Positions 1-8,631 are shown, counted from the first letter of the stretch. The stretch is 64,000 bases of DNA from Bacteroidota bacterium (GCA_030684395.1 JAUXTT010000011.1:62001-126000); one strand, 5' to 3'. A program made the numbers and translations. Notes: generated by a model not told the origin, from the sequence alone.

Positions 1-246
1 TGCTACAACAATATTCTTTCTGAATATAAATTAAAAAACGAAGAGATACTATATATGGGCGATGACTTGCCCGACTGGAATACAATGAAACAAGCCGGAG
101 TTGCTGCTTGCCCGGCAGATGCAGCTCAGGAGATCAAAGATATTTGTATTTATGTATCGCAAAAAAAAGGCGGAGAGGGTTGCGTGAGAGATATTATAGA
201 GCAGGTAATGCGTGTACGCGGAGACTGGGAAATTGCTGATTGGTAG
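1..246 (+). CDS. kdsC: 3-deoxy-D-manno-octulosonate 8-phosphate phosphatase (KdsC), 3' part
   Basis: The gene enters from the left edge and only its last 81 codons are visible. The frame is open from base 1. The fragment carries the HAD-superfamily motif GDDLPD, then a conserved alanine/valine stretch, and ends with the KdsC-type tail (KKGGEGCVRDIIEQVM). KdsC removes the phosphate from Kdo-8-phosphate in the cytoplasm, giving Kdo for the lipopolysaccharide inner core. The two following genes (UbiA, maf) run in the same direction, and this order is common in Bacteroidota. The assignment rests on the C-terminal third only; another HAD phosphatase is possible but less likely because of the GGxGxVR tail. 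Confidence 0.85.
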   Translation, partial: CYNNILSEYKLKNEEILYMGDDLPDWNTMKQAGVAACPADAAQEIKDICIYVSQKKGGEGCVRDIIEQVMRVRGDWEIADW

Positions 247-304
247 TTTATAGCTGCATTTTTTTTAATCCATACGCAATTTATAGAAATCACTTAATTG
301 TATA

Positions 305-312
305 TATATTTG
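305..312 (+). promoter_or_regulatory. -7 box abutting UbiA start
   Basis: TATATTTG matches the Bacteroidota -7 consensus TAnnTTTG exactly. The GTG start codon of the UbiA gene lies only 7 bases after the box, so a transcript started here would have almost no 5' leader. No convincing TTG -33 element is seen at 17-23 bases upstream. Confidence 0.45.
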
Positions 313-319
313 TATCTGA

Positions 320-1330
320 GTGAATCAAACCAAAACTATACTGCAAAACCCTTTAATAGCGTTTTTAAAACTTATTCGTTTTGAGAACATACTGATTGTG
401 GTTATCACACAATACCTTATTCGTTATTGTGTGATAGATAGTTTGCTTTTTTATAAAACAGATACCTATTTCCAGAAACTATCTCTTCAACTTACCCCTT
501 TCACTTTTTTTTTATTAACTCTCAGCACTGCATTAATAGCCGCCGCCGGGTATATCATCAATGATTATTTTGATCTTAAAACCGACAAGATAAATCACCC
601 GGATACAGTAGTGCTGGACAAAACCATTAAGCGCAGATGGGCTCTCGTTATTCATGTTTTATTCAGTGCTTTGGGAATACTTATTGCTCTGTATGTAGCT
701 TATAAAGCAGGTAATGTTAAACTCGCATTGATACATGTATTAACTACGGGATTACTGTGGTATTACTCAACCAGTTTTAAAAAACAATTATTAATTGGCA
801 ATATAATAGTTTCACTGCTTAGTGCAATGGTACCTCTTACCGTTATGCTCTTTGAAATGCCTAAAGTGATTGAGATTTACAGAGTGATGATGCCGTACGC
901 TGAATTGGATTTCTCGGCTATCTATAAATTCATTTTAGCATTTAGTTTGTTCGCTTTCATATCTTCATTAATAAGAGAAATTATAAAAGACATGGAAGAT
1001 GTTGAAGGTGATCTGGAAACCGGCTGCAATACAGTTCCGATTGCCTGGGGCTTAAAAGCATCGAAAGCCATAGTAATTGGGCTTATTACAAACATGATAC
1101 TTATTCTGTTGTTTATAGTTTACAATCTTTATGGCCCAAAAGAAAAACTACCCTCATTCTATATTGTTTTTGGCCTCATTTTCCCATTGATATACTTAAT
1201 AACGAGAATTTATAAAGCTCAGGGTTCAAAAGATTTCCATTGGGCTAGTATTTTCATTAAATTTATCATGCTCATTGGAGTGTGCTTTTCATTCATCATT
1301 TATTACCTTGCAAAAGATGCATCATATTGA
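320..1330 (+). CDS. UbiA-family prenyltransferase
   Basis: A 336-residue polytopic membrane protein of the UbiA superfamily, which transfers prenyl groups from prenyl diphosphates to aromatic or glycerol-phosphate acceptors in the inner membrane. The two diagnostic Asp-rich Mg-diphosphate motifs are present: NDYFDLKTD at residues 81-89 and DMEDVEGD at 224-231, separated by hydrophobic helices. The first motif and the kdsC/maf context fit the geranylgeranylglycerol-phosphate-transferase-like subgroup found in Bacteroidota, but the acceptor cannot be read from sequence. The start is GTG at 320, since no ATG lies nearby in frame, and it sits just after a -7 box. The 3' end overlaps the maf start by 14 bases, which suggests cotranscription. 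Confidence 0.85.
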   Translation: MNQTKTILQNPLIAFLKLIRFENILIVVITQYLIRYCVIDSLLFYKTDTYFQKLSLQLTPFTFFLLTLSTALIAAAGYIINDYFDLKTDKINHPDTVVLDKTIKRRWALVIHVLFSALGILIALYVAYKAGNVKLALIHVLTTGLLWYYSTSFKKQLLIGNIIVSLLSAMVPLTVMLFEMPKVIEIYRVMMPYAELDFSAIYKFILAFSLFAFISSLIREIIKDMEDVEGDLETGCNTVPIAWGLKASKAIVIGLITNMILILLFIVYNLYGPKEKLPSFYIVFGLIFPLIYLITRIYKAQGSKDFHWASIFIKFIMLIGVCFSFIIYYLAKDASY

Positions 1331-1910
1331 AGAAACTATAAAGAATTTCCCTTATCAATTGATATTAGGATCTAATTCGCCGCGTCGTCAGGAGCTGCTA
1401 AAAAGCCTTGGGTTTACTTTTTTCATAAAGCCCATAAATGTGGACGAGTCATATCCTGCTGACCTTGTTGGAAGCGAGATCCCCGTTTACCTGGCAGAGA
1501 AAAAAGCAGACGAGTTTCCGGAAGAATTAAAAGAAACTGACATATTAATTACTGCCGATACCATTGTGTGGGTAGAAGGAAAAGTATTGAATAAGCCTGC
1601 TAAGTATGAAGAAGCTGTAAAAATGCTGGAAACCCTTTCCGGGAAAATGCATGAAGTATTTACCGGTGTATGCTTAAAGTCGGGAACCAAACATACTACC
1701 TTTTTCGACTCAACTAAAGTATATTTCAAAAAGCTGAAAAAGGAAGAGATCGAATACTATGTACACAACTTCAACGTGTATGATAAAGCGGGTGGATATG
1801 GCGTTCAGGACTGGATCGGTTATATCGGGATCGATAAGATTGAGGGGAGTTTTTACAATGTTATGGGATTACCGGTAAAAGAACTTTACGAGGAATTGGT
1901 GAAGTTTTAA
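1317..1910 (+). CDS. maf: Maf-like nucleotide pyrophosphatase
   Basis: A 198-residue Maf/YhdE-family protein that hydrolyses noncanonical or modified nucleoside triphosphates, acting in house-cleaning or division control. The N-terminal signature SNSPRRQELL, the central ADTIVWVEG...LNKP segment and the C-terminal DKAGGYGVQD block are all present. The ATG at 1317 is chosen over an upstream ATG at 1275, because the family begins about 15 residues before the LGSNSPRR motif and 1275 would lie deep inside the UbiA gene. It overlaps UbiA by 14 bases, so translation is probably coupled. Confidence 0.92.
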   Translation: MHHIEETIKNFPYQLILGSNSPRRQELLKSLGFTFFIKPINVDESYPADLVGSEIPVYLAEKKADEFPEELKETDILITADTIVWVEGKVLNKPAKYEEAVKMLETLSGKMHEVFTGVCLKSGTKHTTFFDSTKVYFKKLKKEEIEYYVHNFNVYDKAGGYGVQDWIGYIGIDKIEGSFYNVMGLPVKELYEELVKF

Positions 1911-1979
1911 CCTAAATTATACATTTGCATAATTTACCCTTCGGGTTGACGAAAGCGGAGCTTTGCCAAGGTTAAATCC

Positions 1980-2014
1980 TGACAAAAAATTGAATTCCTT
2001 CAATTTTTTCGTCA
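1980..2014. repeat. Long hairpin, 15-bp stem
   Basis: The arms TGAC+AAAAAATTGAA and TTCAATTTTTT+C+GTCA pair over 15 bp with one bulged base and a TTCC loop. It lies between maf and gldF and is followed three bases later by a second perfect hairpin. It may help end maf transcription, but there is no simple GC stem plus T-run. Confidence 0.7.
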
Positions 2015-2016
2015 TT

Positions 2017-2042
2017 TATGCATTAGAAAATTCTAATGCATA
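2017..2042. repeat. Perfect 12-bp inverted repeat
   Basis: TATGCATTAGAA and TTCTAATGCATA are perfect complements separated by only two bases (AA). It forms the second half of a tandem hairpin block in the 231-base maf-gldF gap. Because the spacer is so short it could act as a DNA cruciform, a protein-binding palindrome or an RNA hairpin. Confidence 0.75.
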
Positions 2043-2111
2043 ATCAAGGTTTAACACAACCACTTGTTAATTCAATCCTGCCATTTACCAATTTACGAAG
2101 CATAAAATTGT

Positions 2112-2119
2112 TATTTTTG
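2112..2119 (+). promoter_or_regulatory. -7 box of the gldFG operon
   Basis: TATTTTTG matches TAnnTTTG, 22 bases before the gldF ATG. This gives a plausible leader of about 18 bases. The -33 region shows no clear TTG. Confidence 0.5.
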
Positions 2120-2141
2120 TGCACCTTTACGGTATAGCTGT

Positions 2142-2882
2142 ATGTACACACTTTATATCAGAGAAATACGCAATTTTCTTACCTCACTTGTTGGGTATGT
2201 AGCTATTATTGTTTTCCTTTCTCTCATTGGTTTGTTTTTGTGGGTCATTAATACCGAAACCACAGGAATGAACATTCTGGAAAATGGTTTTGCTTCTATC
2301 GATCCTTTGTTTGCAATTGCTCCCTGGGTTTATCTTTTCCTGATTCCTGCAATCACTATGCGTAGTTTTTCGGAGGAAAAAAAATCAGGTACCATCGAAC
2401 TTTTATTTACTCGTCCACTTAGTGATCTTCAGATCATTTTAGCAAAATACTTTGCAGGTGTAACACTTGTTATCATAAGCCTCTTACCTACTCTACTTTA
2501 TTATTACACGGTGCATCAGCTAGGTTTCCCGAAAGGAAATATTGATACAGGCGGAATGTGGGGTTCTTATTTCGGTCTTGCTTTTTTGGGAGCAGGTTTT
2601 GTTTCTATCGGGATCTTCTGTTCCTCTGTTTCTGAAAATCAGGTTATTTCTTTCATTCTCTCTATGATGCTTTGTTATCTGGCTTATTTTGGCTTCGACT
2701 TTTTAGGGAATGCTGCCTTAATGGGAAGCTTCGATGCTGTTATCATTAAGATGGGAATAAATGAGCATTACATGTCGATGAGCCGTGGTGTTATTGATAC
2801 CCGCGACCTTATTTATTTTGTGAGCTTAATAGCGGTTTTTGTTTTATTGACCAAACTGGTTTTAGAAAAAAGAAAGTGGTAA
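2142..2882 (+). CDS. gldF: Gliding motility ABC transporter permease GldF
   Basis: A 246-residue inner-membrane protein with about six hydrophobic helices. It has the ABC-2 permease hallmark segment SFSEEKKSGTIELLFTRPLS after the second helix. GldF works with GldG and the ATPase GldA as an ABC transporter linked to gliding in Flavobacterium. No gldA is in this window; it normally lies elsewhere. The gene is followed one base later by gldG, so the two are cotranscribed. Length and domain layout match GldF closely. Confidence 0.9.
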   Translation: MYTLYIREIRNFLTSLVGYVAIIVFLSLIGLFLWVINTETTGMNILENGFASIDPLFAIAPWVYLFLIPAITMRSFSEEKKSGTIELLFTRPLSDLQIILAKYFAGVTLVIISLLPTLLYYYTVHQLGFPKGNIDTGGMWGSYFGLAFLGAGFVSIGIFCSSVSENQVISFILSMMLCYLAYFGFDFLGNAALMGSFDAVIIKMGINEHYMSMSRGVIDTRDLIYFVSLIAVFVLLTKLVLEKRKW

Positions 2883-2883
2883 T

Positions 2884-4575
2884 ATGGCTTCGAAACAAAA
2901 AAGAAAAGATATAGTCAATCTGGTTTTAACCATCGCTGCCATTGTAATGATCAATTTCATTGGGGCGTATTATTTCAAACGATTTGACCTTACTACCGAA
3001 AAACGATATACACTTAACGAACAAACCATTAATCTGCTAAAAAATTTAGATGATGATGTTTACATAAAAGTATACCTGGAAGGAGAATTTAATCCGGCAT
3101 TTACCCGTTTGCAAACCGAAACAAAAGAAATGCTGGATGAGTTCAGGGCATTATCTAAAAATGATTTTAACTATGAGTTTATTGATATTTATGCTGAAAA
3201 GAACAAGGGCGAAGTAGAAAAAGTGCAAAGAGAATTGTACGGAAAAGGCATCATTCCTGTTGAACTAAATATTAAAAGTGAAAGTGGAAATAAATCACAG
3301 GTAGTTTTTCCCGGAGCTATTGTAACCTATAAAGGAAAACAAACAGCATGGCAAATTTTCCGGCAGCAGGTTGGTATTCCTCCGGAAGTTTGTATTAATA
3401 ATTCCGTTTCTGCCCTGGAGTACGAACTTTCCAATTCCATAAAAAAACTTCAGCAAACAACTAAAAAACGAATCGCTTTTATTCAGGGTCACAATGAATT
3501 AGATACTTTACAAACCGCAGGTATTTATGATGCATTAAAAGAATATTATGAGATCGATTATGTATCAATCAATCATCATATAAAAGCACTTAAACCATAC
3601 TCAGCCATTATAGTTGCCCGGCCCGACAGTGCTATTGACGAGAAAGACAAATTCATTATCGACCAGTTCATTATGAAAGGTGGAAAGGCTTTATTTTGTA
3701 TTGATCAGGTTTACACAAATAATGATACGCTTCGTGCCAAAGGATACACTTTGGGTTTAAGCCTGAGCAAAAATCTGGATGACATGCTGTTCAGTTATGG
3801 AGTGCGTATTAATTACAACCTTTTAAATGATTATACCTGTACCAGTGTTCCTGTTAACAGAGGCTTTAAAGGCGCCCCTGATTTCCAAATGGCTCCATGG
3901 TATTACAACCCTTTGGTTTTACCCGGTAGCGAACATCTGATTGTAAAAAATCTTGATCTCATTCGCTTTGAATTTGTAAGTAATATTGATACTATAACCT
4001 CAAAGGGAGTTAAGAAAACTGTGTTATTAAGTACTTCCAAAAATACACGAATACAAAATACTCCGGCTCGTATCAGTTTGGCAATGACGATGATGAAACC
4101 TAAAGATGAACTGTTTAAAAAAGGTCCTCAACCTGTTGCAGTTTTATTGGAAGGGAATTTTAATTCTGTTTACGCCCATAGAATTCCCTTTGCTATTTCT
4201 CAGGACAGCGCTATTGGATTTGTTGAAAAAAGCTCGCCTACATCCGTTATTGTTATCAGTGATGGAGATGTAATAAGAAATGAGATCCAGTATTCAACAC
4301 TTCAGCCTTATCCTTTAGGTTACGATAAGTTTATGAAACAAACATTTGCCAATAAAACCTTTATACTTAATTGCATGAATTATTTATGTGATGGCCCTGA
4401 TTTCCTTAACCTGAGAGCGAGAGAGGTGAAATTGAGAATGCTTGATAAAAAGAAACTGAAAAACGAATCGGGTAAATGGAAAATGATCAATGTTTCTGTG
4501 CCCATTATCTCAATAATAGTAGTTGGTATTATATTAACAAGGCTGAGAAAAAGAAAATACACAAAAAAATACTAG
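2884..4575 (+). CDS. gldG: Gliding motility-associated ABC transporter protein GldG
   Basis: A 563-residue protein with an N-terminal membrane helix (about 13-30), a large periplasmic part with the GldG/ABC-type_uncharacterised domain, and a C-terminal helix (about 540-557) followed by a basic RLRKRK tail. The early stretch FDLTTEKRYTLNE is typical of GldG. It is probably the extracytoplasmic partner of GldF. The spacing to gldF is one base, and to the next gene 13 bases. The order gldF-gldG-(DUF4340)-dnaN resembles that in gliding Bacteroidota. Confidence 0.9.
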   Translation: MASKQKRKDIVNLVLTIAAIVMINFIGAYYFKRFDLTTEKRYTLNEQTINLLKNLDDDVYIKVYLEGEFNPAFTRLQTETKEMLDEFRALSKNDFNYEFIDIYAEKNKGEVEKVQRELYGKGIIPVELNIKSESGNKSQVVFPGAIVTYKGKQTAWQIFRQQVGIPPEVCINNSVSALEYELSNSIKKLQQTTKKRIAFIQGHNELDTLQTAGIYDALKEYYEIDYVSINHHIKALKPYSAIIVARPDSAIDEKDKFIIDQFIMKGGKALFCIDQVYTNNDTLRAKGYTLGLSLSKNLDDMLFSYGVRINYNLLNDYTCTSVPVNRGFKGAPDFQMAPWYYNPLVLPGSEHLIVKNLDLIRFEFVSNIDTITSKGVKKTVLLSTSKNTRIQNTPARISLAMTMMKPKDELFKKGPQPVAVLLEGNFNSVYAHRIPFAISQDSAIGFVEKSSPTSVIVISDGDVIRNEIQYSTLQPYPLGYDKFMKQTFANKTFILNCMNYLCDGPDFLNLRAREVKLRMLDKKKLKNESGKWKMINVSVPIISIIVVGIILTRLRKRKYTKKY

Positions 4576-4588
4576 CAAATTATTTACG

Positions 4589-5632
4589 ATGAAGAAGAAA
4601 ATTTTTATTTACACCATTGTTCTTGTACTGGCTGGTATAACTGCATTTATTCTTATTAAAAAGAATAATAAATCAACATTAAACTCCGAAAGTGCTCAAT
4701 TCGACTATCAGGATACAGCAAAAATCAGCAAAATAGTTATTCAGGAAAAAAACGGAACAGTTGCCATTCTGGAAAAAAATAAACAAGGTGTTTGGATGAT
4801 AAATGGGAAATATCCTGCTAAAAAAAAGAACGTTGAGTTATTATTGTATACGCTAAAACAAGTTCAGGTAAAATATCCTGCTTCTCAAAAAGCAATACCT
4901 ACTGTTATTGGGACGATTGCCACCATTGGAAAAAAAGTAGAATTTTACGATGGCCCTGAAAAAGTTAAGGTATGGTATCTTGGTGGAACAAGCCCCGATC
5001 AGCGTGGAACTTATATGGTTTTGGGAGATAATGAAAGTGATGAAAAAGAAGAACAACCCTATGCCACATATATTCCGGGTTTTGAAGGTTTTTTAGACAG
5101 CAGGTTTTTCACTGGTTATAATGACTGGAAATCGAACACCGTACTTAATACAACTCCACCTGAAATTTCAAATATTATTGTAGAACATGCAGGCATGCCC
5201 GATTCATCCTTTATTATCAATGTTCATAGCGTTAATAAATTTTCTCTAACTGATCTCAACAAAAAAAACATTACGAATCCGGATACATTCGCCATTAAGC
5301 AGTATTTAACTTATTGTTCTATACTTGATGTCGACTACTATTTAACTGGACAAAGCGACCGCGAGGTTGATTCTGTAAAAAAATCGATTCCTTTTACAAC
5401 AATAACGATAAACATGAAGAATGGGACCCAACAAAAAATGAAGCTTTTCTCAAAAAAACCAACTGTTGACCAAACCGATCCTGTTACCGGTATTAAATTG
5501 GTTAAAGATCCTAACCATGCATACATGCTTTTTAACAACGATCAGGAGTTTGCCTTGGTTCAATACCTCGTTTTCGGAAAACTTATCCAATCCAGACAGT
5601 ATTTTCTACGTCCTTCACTTGTTAAAAAATAG
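4589..5632 (+). CDS. DUF4340-type membrane-anchored protein
   Basis: A 347-residue protein with one N-terminal membrane helix (about 4-23) and a periplasmic domain. The repeated pattern of a lysine/glutamate-rich start, an IVIQEKNGTVAILEK strand pair and a VWYLGG...RGTYM block resembles DUF4340, a family often encoded beside GldG-like ABC components. No catalytic residues are apparent. It starts 13 bases after gldG and is probably the last gene of that operon. Its function is unknown; a structural or partner role for GldFG is inferred only from position. Confidence 0.75.
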   Translation: MKKKIFIYTIVLVLAGITAFILIKKNNKSTLNSESAQFDYQDTAKISKIVIQEKNGTVAILEKNKQGVWMINGKYPAKKKNVELLLYTLKQVQVKYPASQKAIPTVIGTIATIGKKVEFYDGPEKVKVWYLGGTSPDQRGTYMVLGDNESDEKEEQPYATYIPGFEGFLDSRFFTGYNDWKSNTVLNTTPPEISNIIVEHAGMPDSSFIINVHSVNKFSLTDLNKKNITNPDTFAIKQYLTYCSILDVDYYLTGQSDREVDSVKKSIPFTTITINMKNGTQQKMKLFSKKPTVDQTDPVTGIKLVKDPNHAYMLFNNDQEFALVQYLVFGKLIQSRQYFLRPSLVKK

Positions 5633-5677
5633 TTTAAAACTATATCTTCCACACACACCAAAGGAAGGCATAAAAAT

Positions 5678-5685
5678 TAACTTTG
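5678..5685 (+). promoter_or_regulatory. -7 box of dnaN
   Basis: TAACTTTG matches TAnnTTTG 22 bases before the dnaN ATG and lies in the gap after the DUF4340 gene, so dnaN may have its own promoter. No good TTG -33 is seen. Confidence 0.45.
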
Positions 5686-5707
5686 TTCAGATAAAACTGA
5701 CACTGTT

Positions 5708-6829
5708 ATGAACTTTATAGTATCCACAACTACCCTACTAAAACATTTAAAATCAATTAGTGGTGTTTTGAGTACCAACAATACACTTCCCATTTTGGAA
5801 AATTTCCTTTTCGAAATTGTTCCCGGACAAATAATTATCCATGCGTCTGACATGGAGACTACCATTACAACAACTGTAAAGGTAGAATCTAAAGATGCCG
5901 GAAGTATTGCCATTCCTGCTCGTCCGCTTATTGAAACATTGAGTAACTTTCCTGAGCAACCATTGACTTTTAGTATTGATACAAAAATTCATGGTATTAA
6001 GATAAGTACAGATAACGGCGAGTACAAACTTACAGGGCACAATGGCGACGAATTCCCTCGTGTTCCTAAATTAACTGATGCTTCATCAATTGTAATTAAA
6101 ACAGATATTATCGGAACAGCAATAAACAAAACTCTTTTTGCTACCGGTAATGATGATCTTAGGCCTGTAATGAGCGGGGTATTTTGCCAGTTCTCTGAAG
6201 AAGATACCTTGTTTGTAGCAACTGATGCTCATAAATTAGTAAAATACCGCAGAACAGATGCGAAAGCAGGATCAGCTTCTTCATTCATACTTCCAAAAAA
6301 ACCATTGAACTTACTAAAGAATTTAATGGCAGGAATTGATGATGCAGTGAATGTTGAATTCAACAAAACAAATGCTTCTTTCACTTTTGGAACAACTACT
6401 TTGGTTTGCCGCTTAATTGATGGTAAATATCCAAACTACGATGCGGTTATTCCTAAAGTAAATCCTAATAAACTTACGATTGATAGAACATCTTTGATTG
6501 GAGCTTTGAAACGTGTAAGTATTTATTCAAACAAAGCAACACATCAGGTACGTTTTAAAATTGCAGGAAGCCAATTAAACATTAGTGCTGAAGATATTGA
6601 TTTCGCTAACGAAGCCCACGAGCGTTTAACTTGTACTTATGTTGGAGAAGACATGGAAATTGGTTTTAACTCTAAGTTTTTGTTGGATATGCTAACAAAT
6701 ATTGAAAGCGACGAGATCAATATTGAAATGAGTGCTCCTAACCGTGCAGGAATTATTACTCCCGCTAAAAAGGAAACTCCTGCGGAAGATGTATTGATGC
6801 TGGTTATGCCGGTTATGCTAAATAACTAA
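5708..6829 (+). CDS. dnaN: DNA polymerase III sliding clamp, beta subunit
   Basis: A 373-residue protein close to the usual clamp length of about 370. It starts with the typical MNFIVSTTTLLKHLK and shows three clamp-fold repeats. These include LTGHNGDEFPRVP, FATDAHKLVKYR and a DGKYPNYDAVIP segment, and it ends with the MLVMPVML tail that forms part of the partner-binding pocket. It forms the ring that tethers DNA polymerase III to DNA. It is followed by a clear intrinsic terminator. The position next to gldG rather than dnaA is a Bacteroidota arrangement. Confidence 0.97.
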   Translation: MNFIVSTTTLLKHLKSISGVLSTNNTLPILENFLFEIVPGQIIIHASDMETTITTTVKVESKDAGSIAIPARPLIETLSNFPEQPLTFSIDTKIHGIKISTDNGEYKLTGHNGDEFPRVPKLTDASSIVIKTDIIGTAINKTLFATGNDDLRPVMSGVFCQFSEEDTLFVATDAHKLVKYRRTDAKAGSASSFILPKKPLNLLKNLMAGIDDAVNVEFNKTNASFTFGTTTLVCRLIDGKYPNYDAVIPKVNPNKLTIDRTSLIGALKRVSIYSNKATHQVRFKIAGSQLNISAEDIDFANEAHERLTCTYVGEDMEIGFNSKFLLDMLTNIESDEINIEMSAPNRAGIITPAKKETPAEDVLMLVMPVMLNN

Positions 6830-6850
6830 TCAAAAAATATAAAATGTAAG

Positions 6851-6881
6851 AATGCGGTTTAATAGCCGCATTTTTTTTACC
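6851..6881 (+). terminator. Intrinsic terminator of dnaN
   Basis: AATGCGG and CCGCATT form a 7-bp stem around a short loop, followed directly by eight T. It lies 21 bases after the dnaN stop and before the ATG used for the next gene. Confidence 0.85.
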
Positions 6882-6890
6882 CAAAAACTC

Positions 6891-7796
6891 ATGAAACTAA
6901 TTGCATTTTTCTTATTTATCTCCATCCTATTTTCTTCATGCAGTTTCAATAAAATGTTTTTGGTTCCATACAAAATTCCGGCAACAACCCAAAGATTAAA
7001 GCTTGTTGGCCGCGACACTACTTATATTGCCTATTCAGGCGACAATTTCCAGCCTACATTCTTAAAACACAAAACAGACACCATTCAAACCAACTTTACC
7101 ATTGAAAGCGTTGTATTCACCAGTGCAAACGGGCATAAACTGAATGGTTGGATGATGAAACCGAAAAACTCCAATCCTTCCGCAACTATATTACACTTAC
7201 ATGGTAACGCAGGGAATCTTTTGTATCAATACTCTGCAATGACTCCCTTGATCGATTATAACTTTCAGATTTTTATTTTTGATTATAGCGGTTTCGGTTT
7301 TTCGGAAGGAAAAGCAACCAAGAAAAATGTATTGACTGATGCGCTCTCAGCACTTGACTATGTAAAATCAAGAGAAGATGTAAAAAACACCAAACTGGTT
7401 GTTTATGGCCAATCGCTTGGCGGACATTGCTCTGCAATTGTTGCTGAAAAAAAACAAAGCGAAATTGATGCTTTAGTTATTGAAGGTGCATTTTCTTCCC
7501 ATAAAGATATTGCGGCATACACAATGAAGAAAGCATTGCACATGGCATTTTTAGGAAGATGGTTTACTAAGGATGGCTACAATGCCAAACGTTCGATCAA
7601 AGAATATAAAAAACCTTTATTGGTAATTCACAGTACAGAAGATGAGACCATTCCTTTTTATATGGGACAAAAAATTCACGCCGAAGCAAATAATCCAAAG
7701 GAATTTTACGAAATAAAAAAATGTCACATTTGCGGACCAAGTTATTATGCAGAAAGTATTGCAGAGAAAATCAAAAAAATGTTAGAGATAAAATAA
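6891..7796 (+). CDS. Alpha/beta-hydrolase lipoprotein
   Basis: A 301-residue alpha/beta-hydrolase of the serine aminopeptidase/YfhR-like type. The ATG at 6891 is chosen because an upstream ATG at 6852 lies inside the dnaN terminator and 6891 begins a lipoprotein signal (MKLIAFFLFISILFSSC, lipid cysteine 17). The oxyanion segment HLHGNAGN, the nucleophile elbow GQSLGG (Ser175), an acidic residue in STEDETIPF and a C-terminal histidine (KCHICG) form the expected catalytic set. It is probably a membrane-anchored esterase or peptidase of unknown substrate. Confidence 0.85.
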   Translation: MKLIAFFLFISILFSSCSFNKMFLVPYKIPATTQRLKLVGRDTTYIAYSGDNFQPTFLKHKTDTIQTNFTIESVVFTSANGHKLNGWMMKPKNSNPSATILHLHGNAGNLLYQYSAMTPLIDYNFQIFIFDYSGFGFSEGKATKKNVLTDALSALDYVKSREDVKNTKLVVYGQSLGGHCSAIVAEKKQSEIDALVIEGAFSSHKDIAAYTMKKALHMAFLGRWFTKDGYNAKRSIKEYKKPLLVIHSTEDETIPFYMGQKIHAEANNPKEFYEIKKCHICGPSYYAESIAEKIKKMLEIK

Positions 7797-7842
7797 AAAA
7801 CTAGTAATACAAGCAAAACAAAAAAATCAGTGCAAATCTCCG

Positions 7843-7865
7843 CCTGAACGAATTCATTCGGCAGG
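7843..7865. repeat. Imperfect palindrome, dispersed-repeat candidate
   Basis: The core CGAATTCATTCG is a CGAAT/ATTCG hairpin enclosed by CCTG and CAGG. The outer sequences CC(T/C)GAACGA and TCGG(G)CAGG are shared with the hairpin block at 55834-55863. It lies in the convergent gap between the hydrolase and rsmE. Confidence 0.55.
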
Positions 7866-7874
7866 AGTGTGCCA

Positions 7875-8582
7875 TTACACTTTCTCCAAAACCGAAAAAG
7901 CATTACAAGTATAAAGAGCTGCAGTTTCTGTTCTCAGCCGGTTTTCACCTAAACTTACTTCACTGTAACCTGCTTCTTTAGCTGTGTTTACCTCGTTTAC
8001 AGTAAAGTCTCCTTCAGGTCCAATTAAAATGAGATTTGATCCACTTGCTTTAAATTGTCTGGTAAACATAGGGAGTCCGGGAGTTTGACAATGTGCAATG
8101 TATTTTTGATCGCCCGCATTCGTTTGTTTAATGAAAAAAGAATAATCAACTGCGTCATTCACCTTAGGCAGATAGCGCTGCAAGGATTGTTTCACTGCGC
8201 TTTCAACGATCTTATGAATTCTGTCGATCTTAATTACTTTACGTTCCGAGTTTTTGCAGATGATAAAACTGAATTCATCAATCCCGATCTCAACTGCTTT
8301 TTCTACAAACCATTCGATACGCTCAATATTTTTTGTAGGTGCAATAGCAATGTGCAATTTGTATTTTCTCAAAGGTTCAGAAAACTCCTTGGATTCAATT
8401 CTTAACGAACACCTTTTTTGATTTGCTTCCGCTAAAGTAGTTTTATAAAAACCACCTTTCCCGTCTATCATAGCAATCGAATCACCAGCTTTATGACGTA
8501 GTACTTTTACGCAGTGCCACGATTCTTCTTCAGATAAAAAAGCTTCGGTTTCAGAAACAGGATGTCCGATAAATAATTGCAT
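7875..8582 (-). CDS. rsmE: 16S rRNA (uracil-1498-N3)-methyltransferase
   Basis: A 235-residue SPOUT-fold methyltransferase that methylates U1498 of 16S rRNA using S-adenosylmethionine. The N-terminal PUA-like part has HCVKVLRHKAGD. The C-terminal knot has LIGPEGDFTVNEV and LGENRLRTETAAL, both diagnostic of RsmE. Length matches the family (about 240). A perfect -7 box ends five bases before the ATG, so the transcript may be leaderless. It is convergent with the upstream hydrolase. Confidence 0.95.
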   Translation of the reverse strand: MQLFIGHPVSETEAFLSEEESWHCVKVLRHKAGDSIAMIDGKGGFYKTTLAEANQKRCSLRIESKEFSEPLRKYKLHIAIAPTKNIERIEWFVEKAVEIGIDEFSFIICKNSERKVIKIDRIHKIVESAVKQSLQRYLPKVNDAVDYSFFIKQTNAGDQKYIAHCQTPGLPMFTRQFKASGSNLILIGPEGDFTVNEVNTAKEAGYSEVSLGENRLRTETAALYTCNAFSVLEKV

Positions 8583-8587
8583 ACGGA

Positions 8588-8595
8588 CAAAGATA
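8588..8595 (-). promoter_or_regulatory. -7 box abutting rsmE start
   Basis: On the minus strand TATCTTTG matches TAnnTTTG and lies five bases before the rsmE ATG, predicting a transcript with essentially no leader. Confidence 0.5.
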
Positions 8596-8631
8596 ATTTA
8601 AAAATAGAATGAAAGAAAAGTAGTTGCAACC

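Noticed and set aside
1275-1316. Upstream ATG for maf
   Set aside because: It would extend far into the UbiA gene, and Maf proteins start close to the SNSPRR motif.
6852-6890. Upstream ATG for the hydrolase gene
   Set aside because: It lies within the dnaN terminator and would place 13 non-signal residues before a clear lipoprotein signal.
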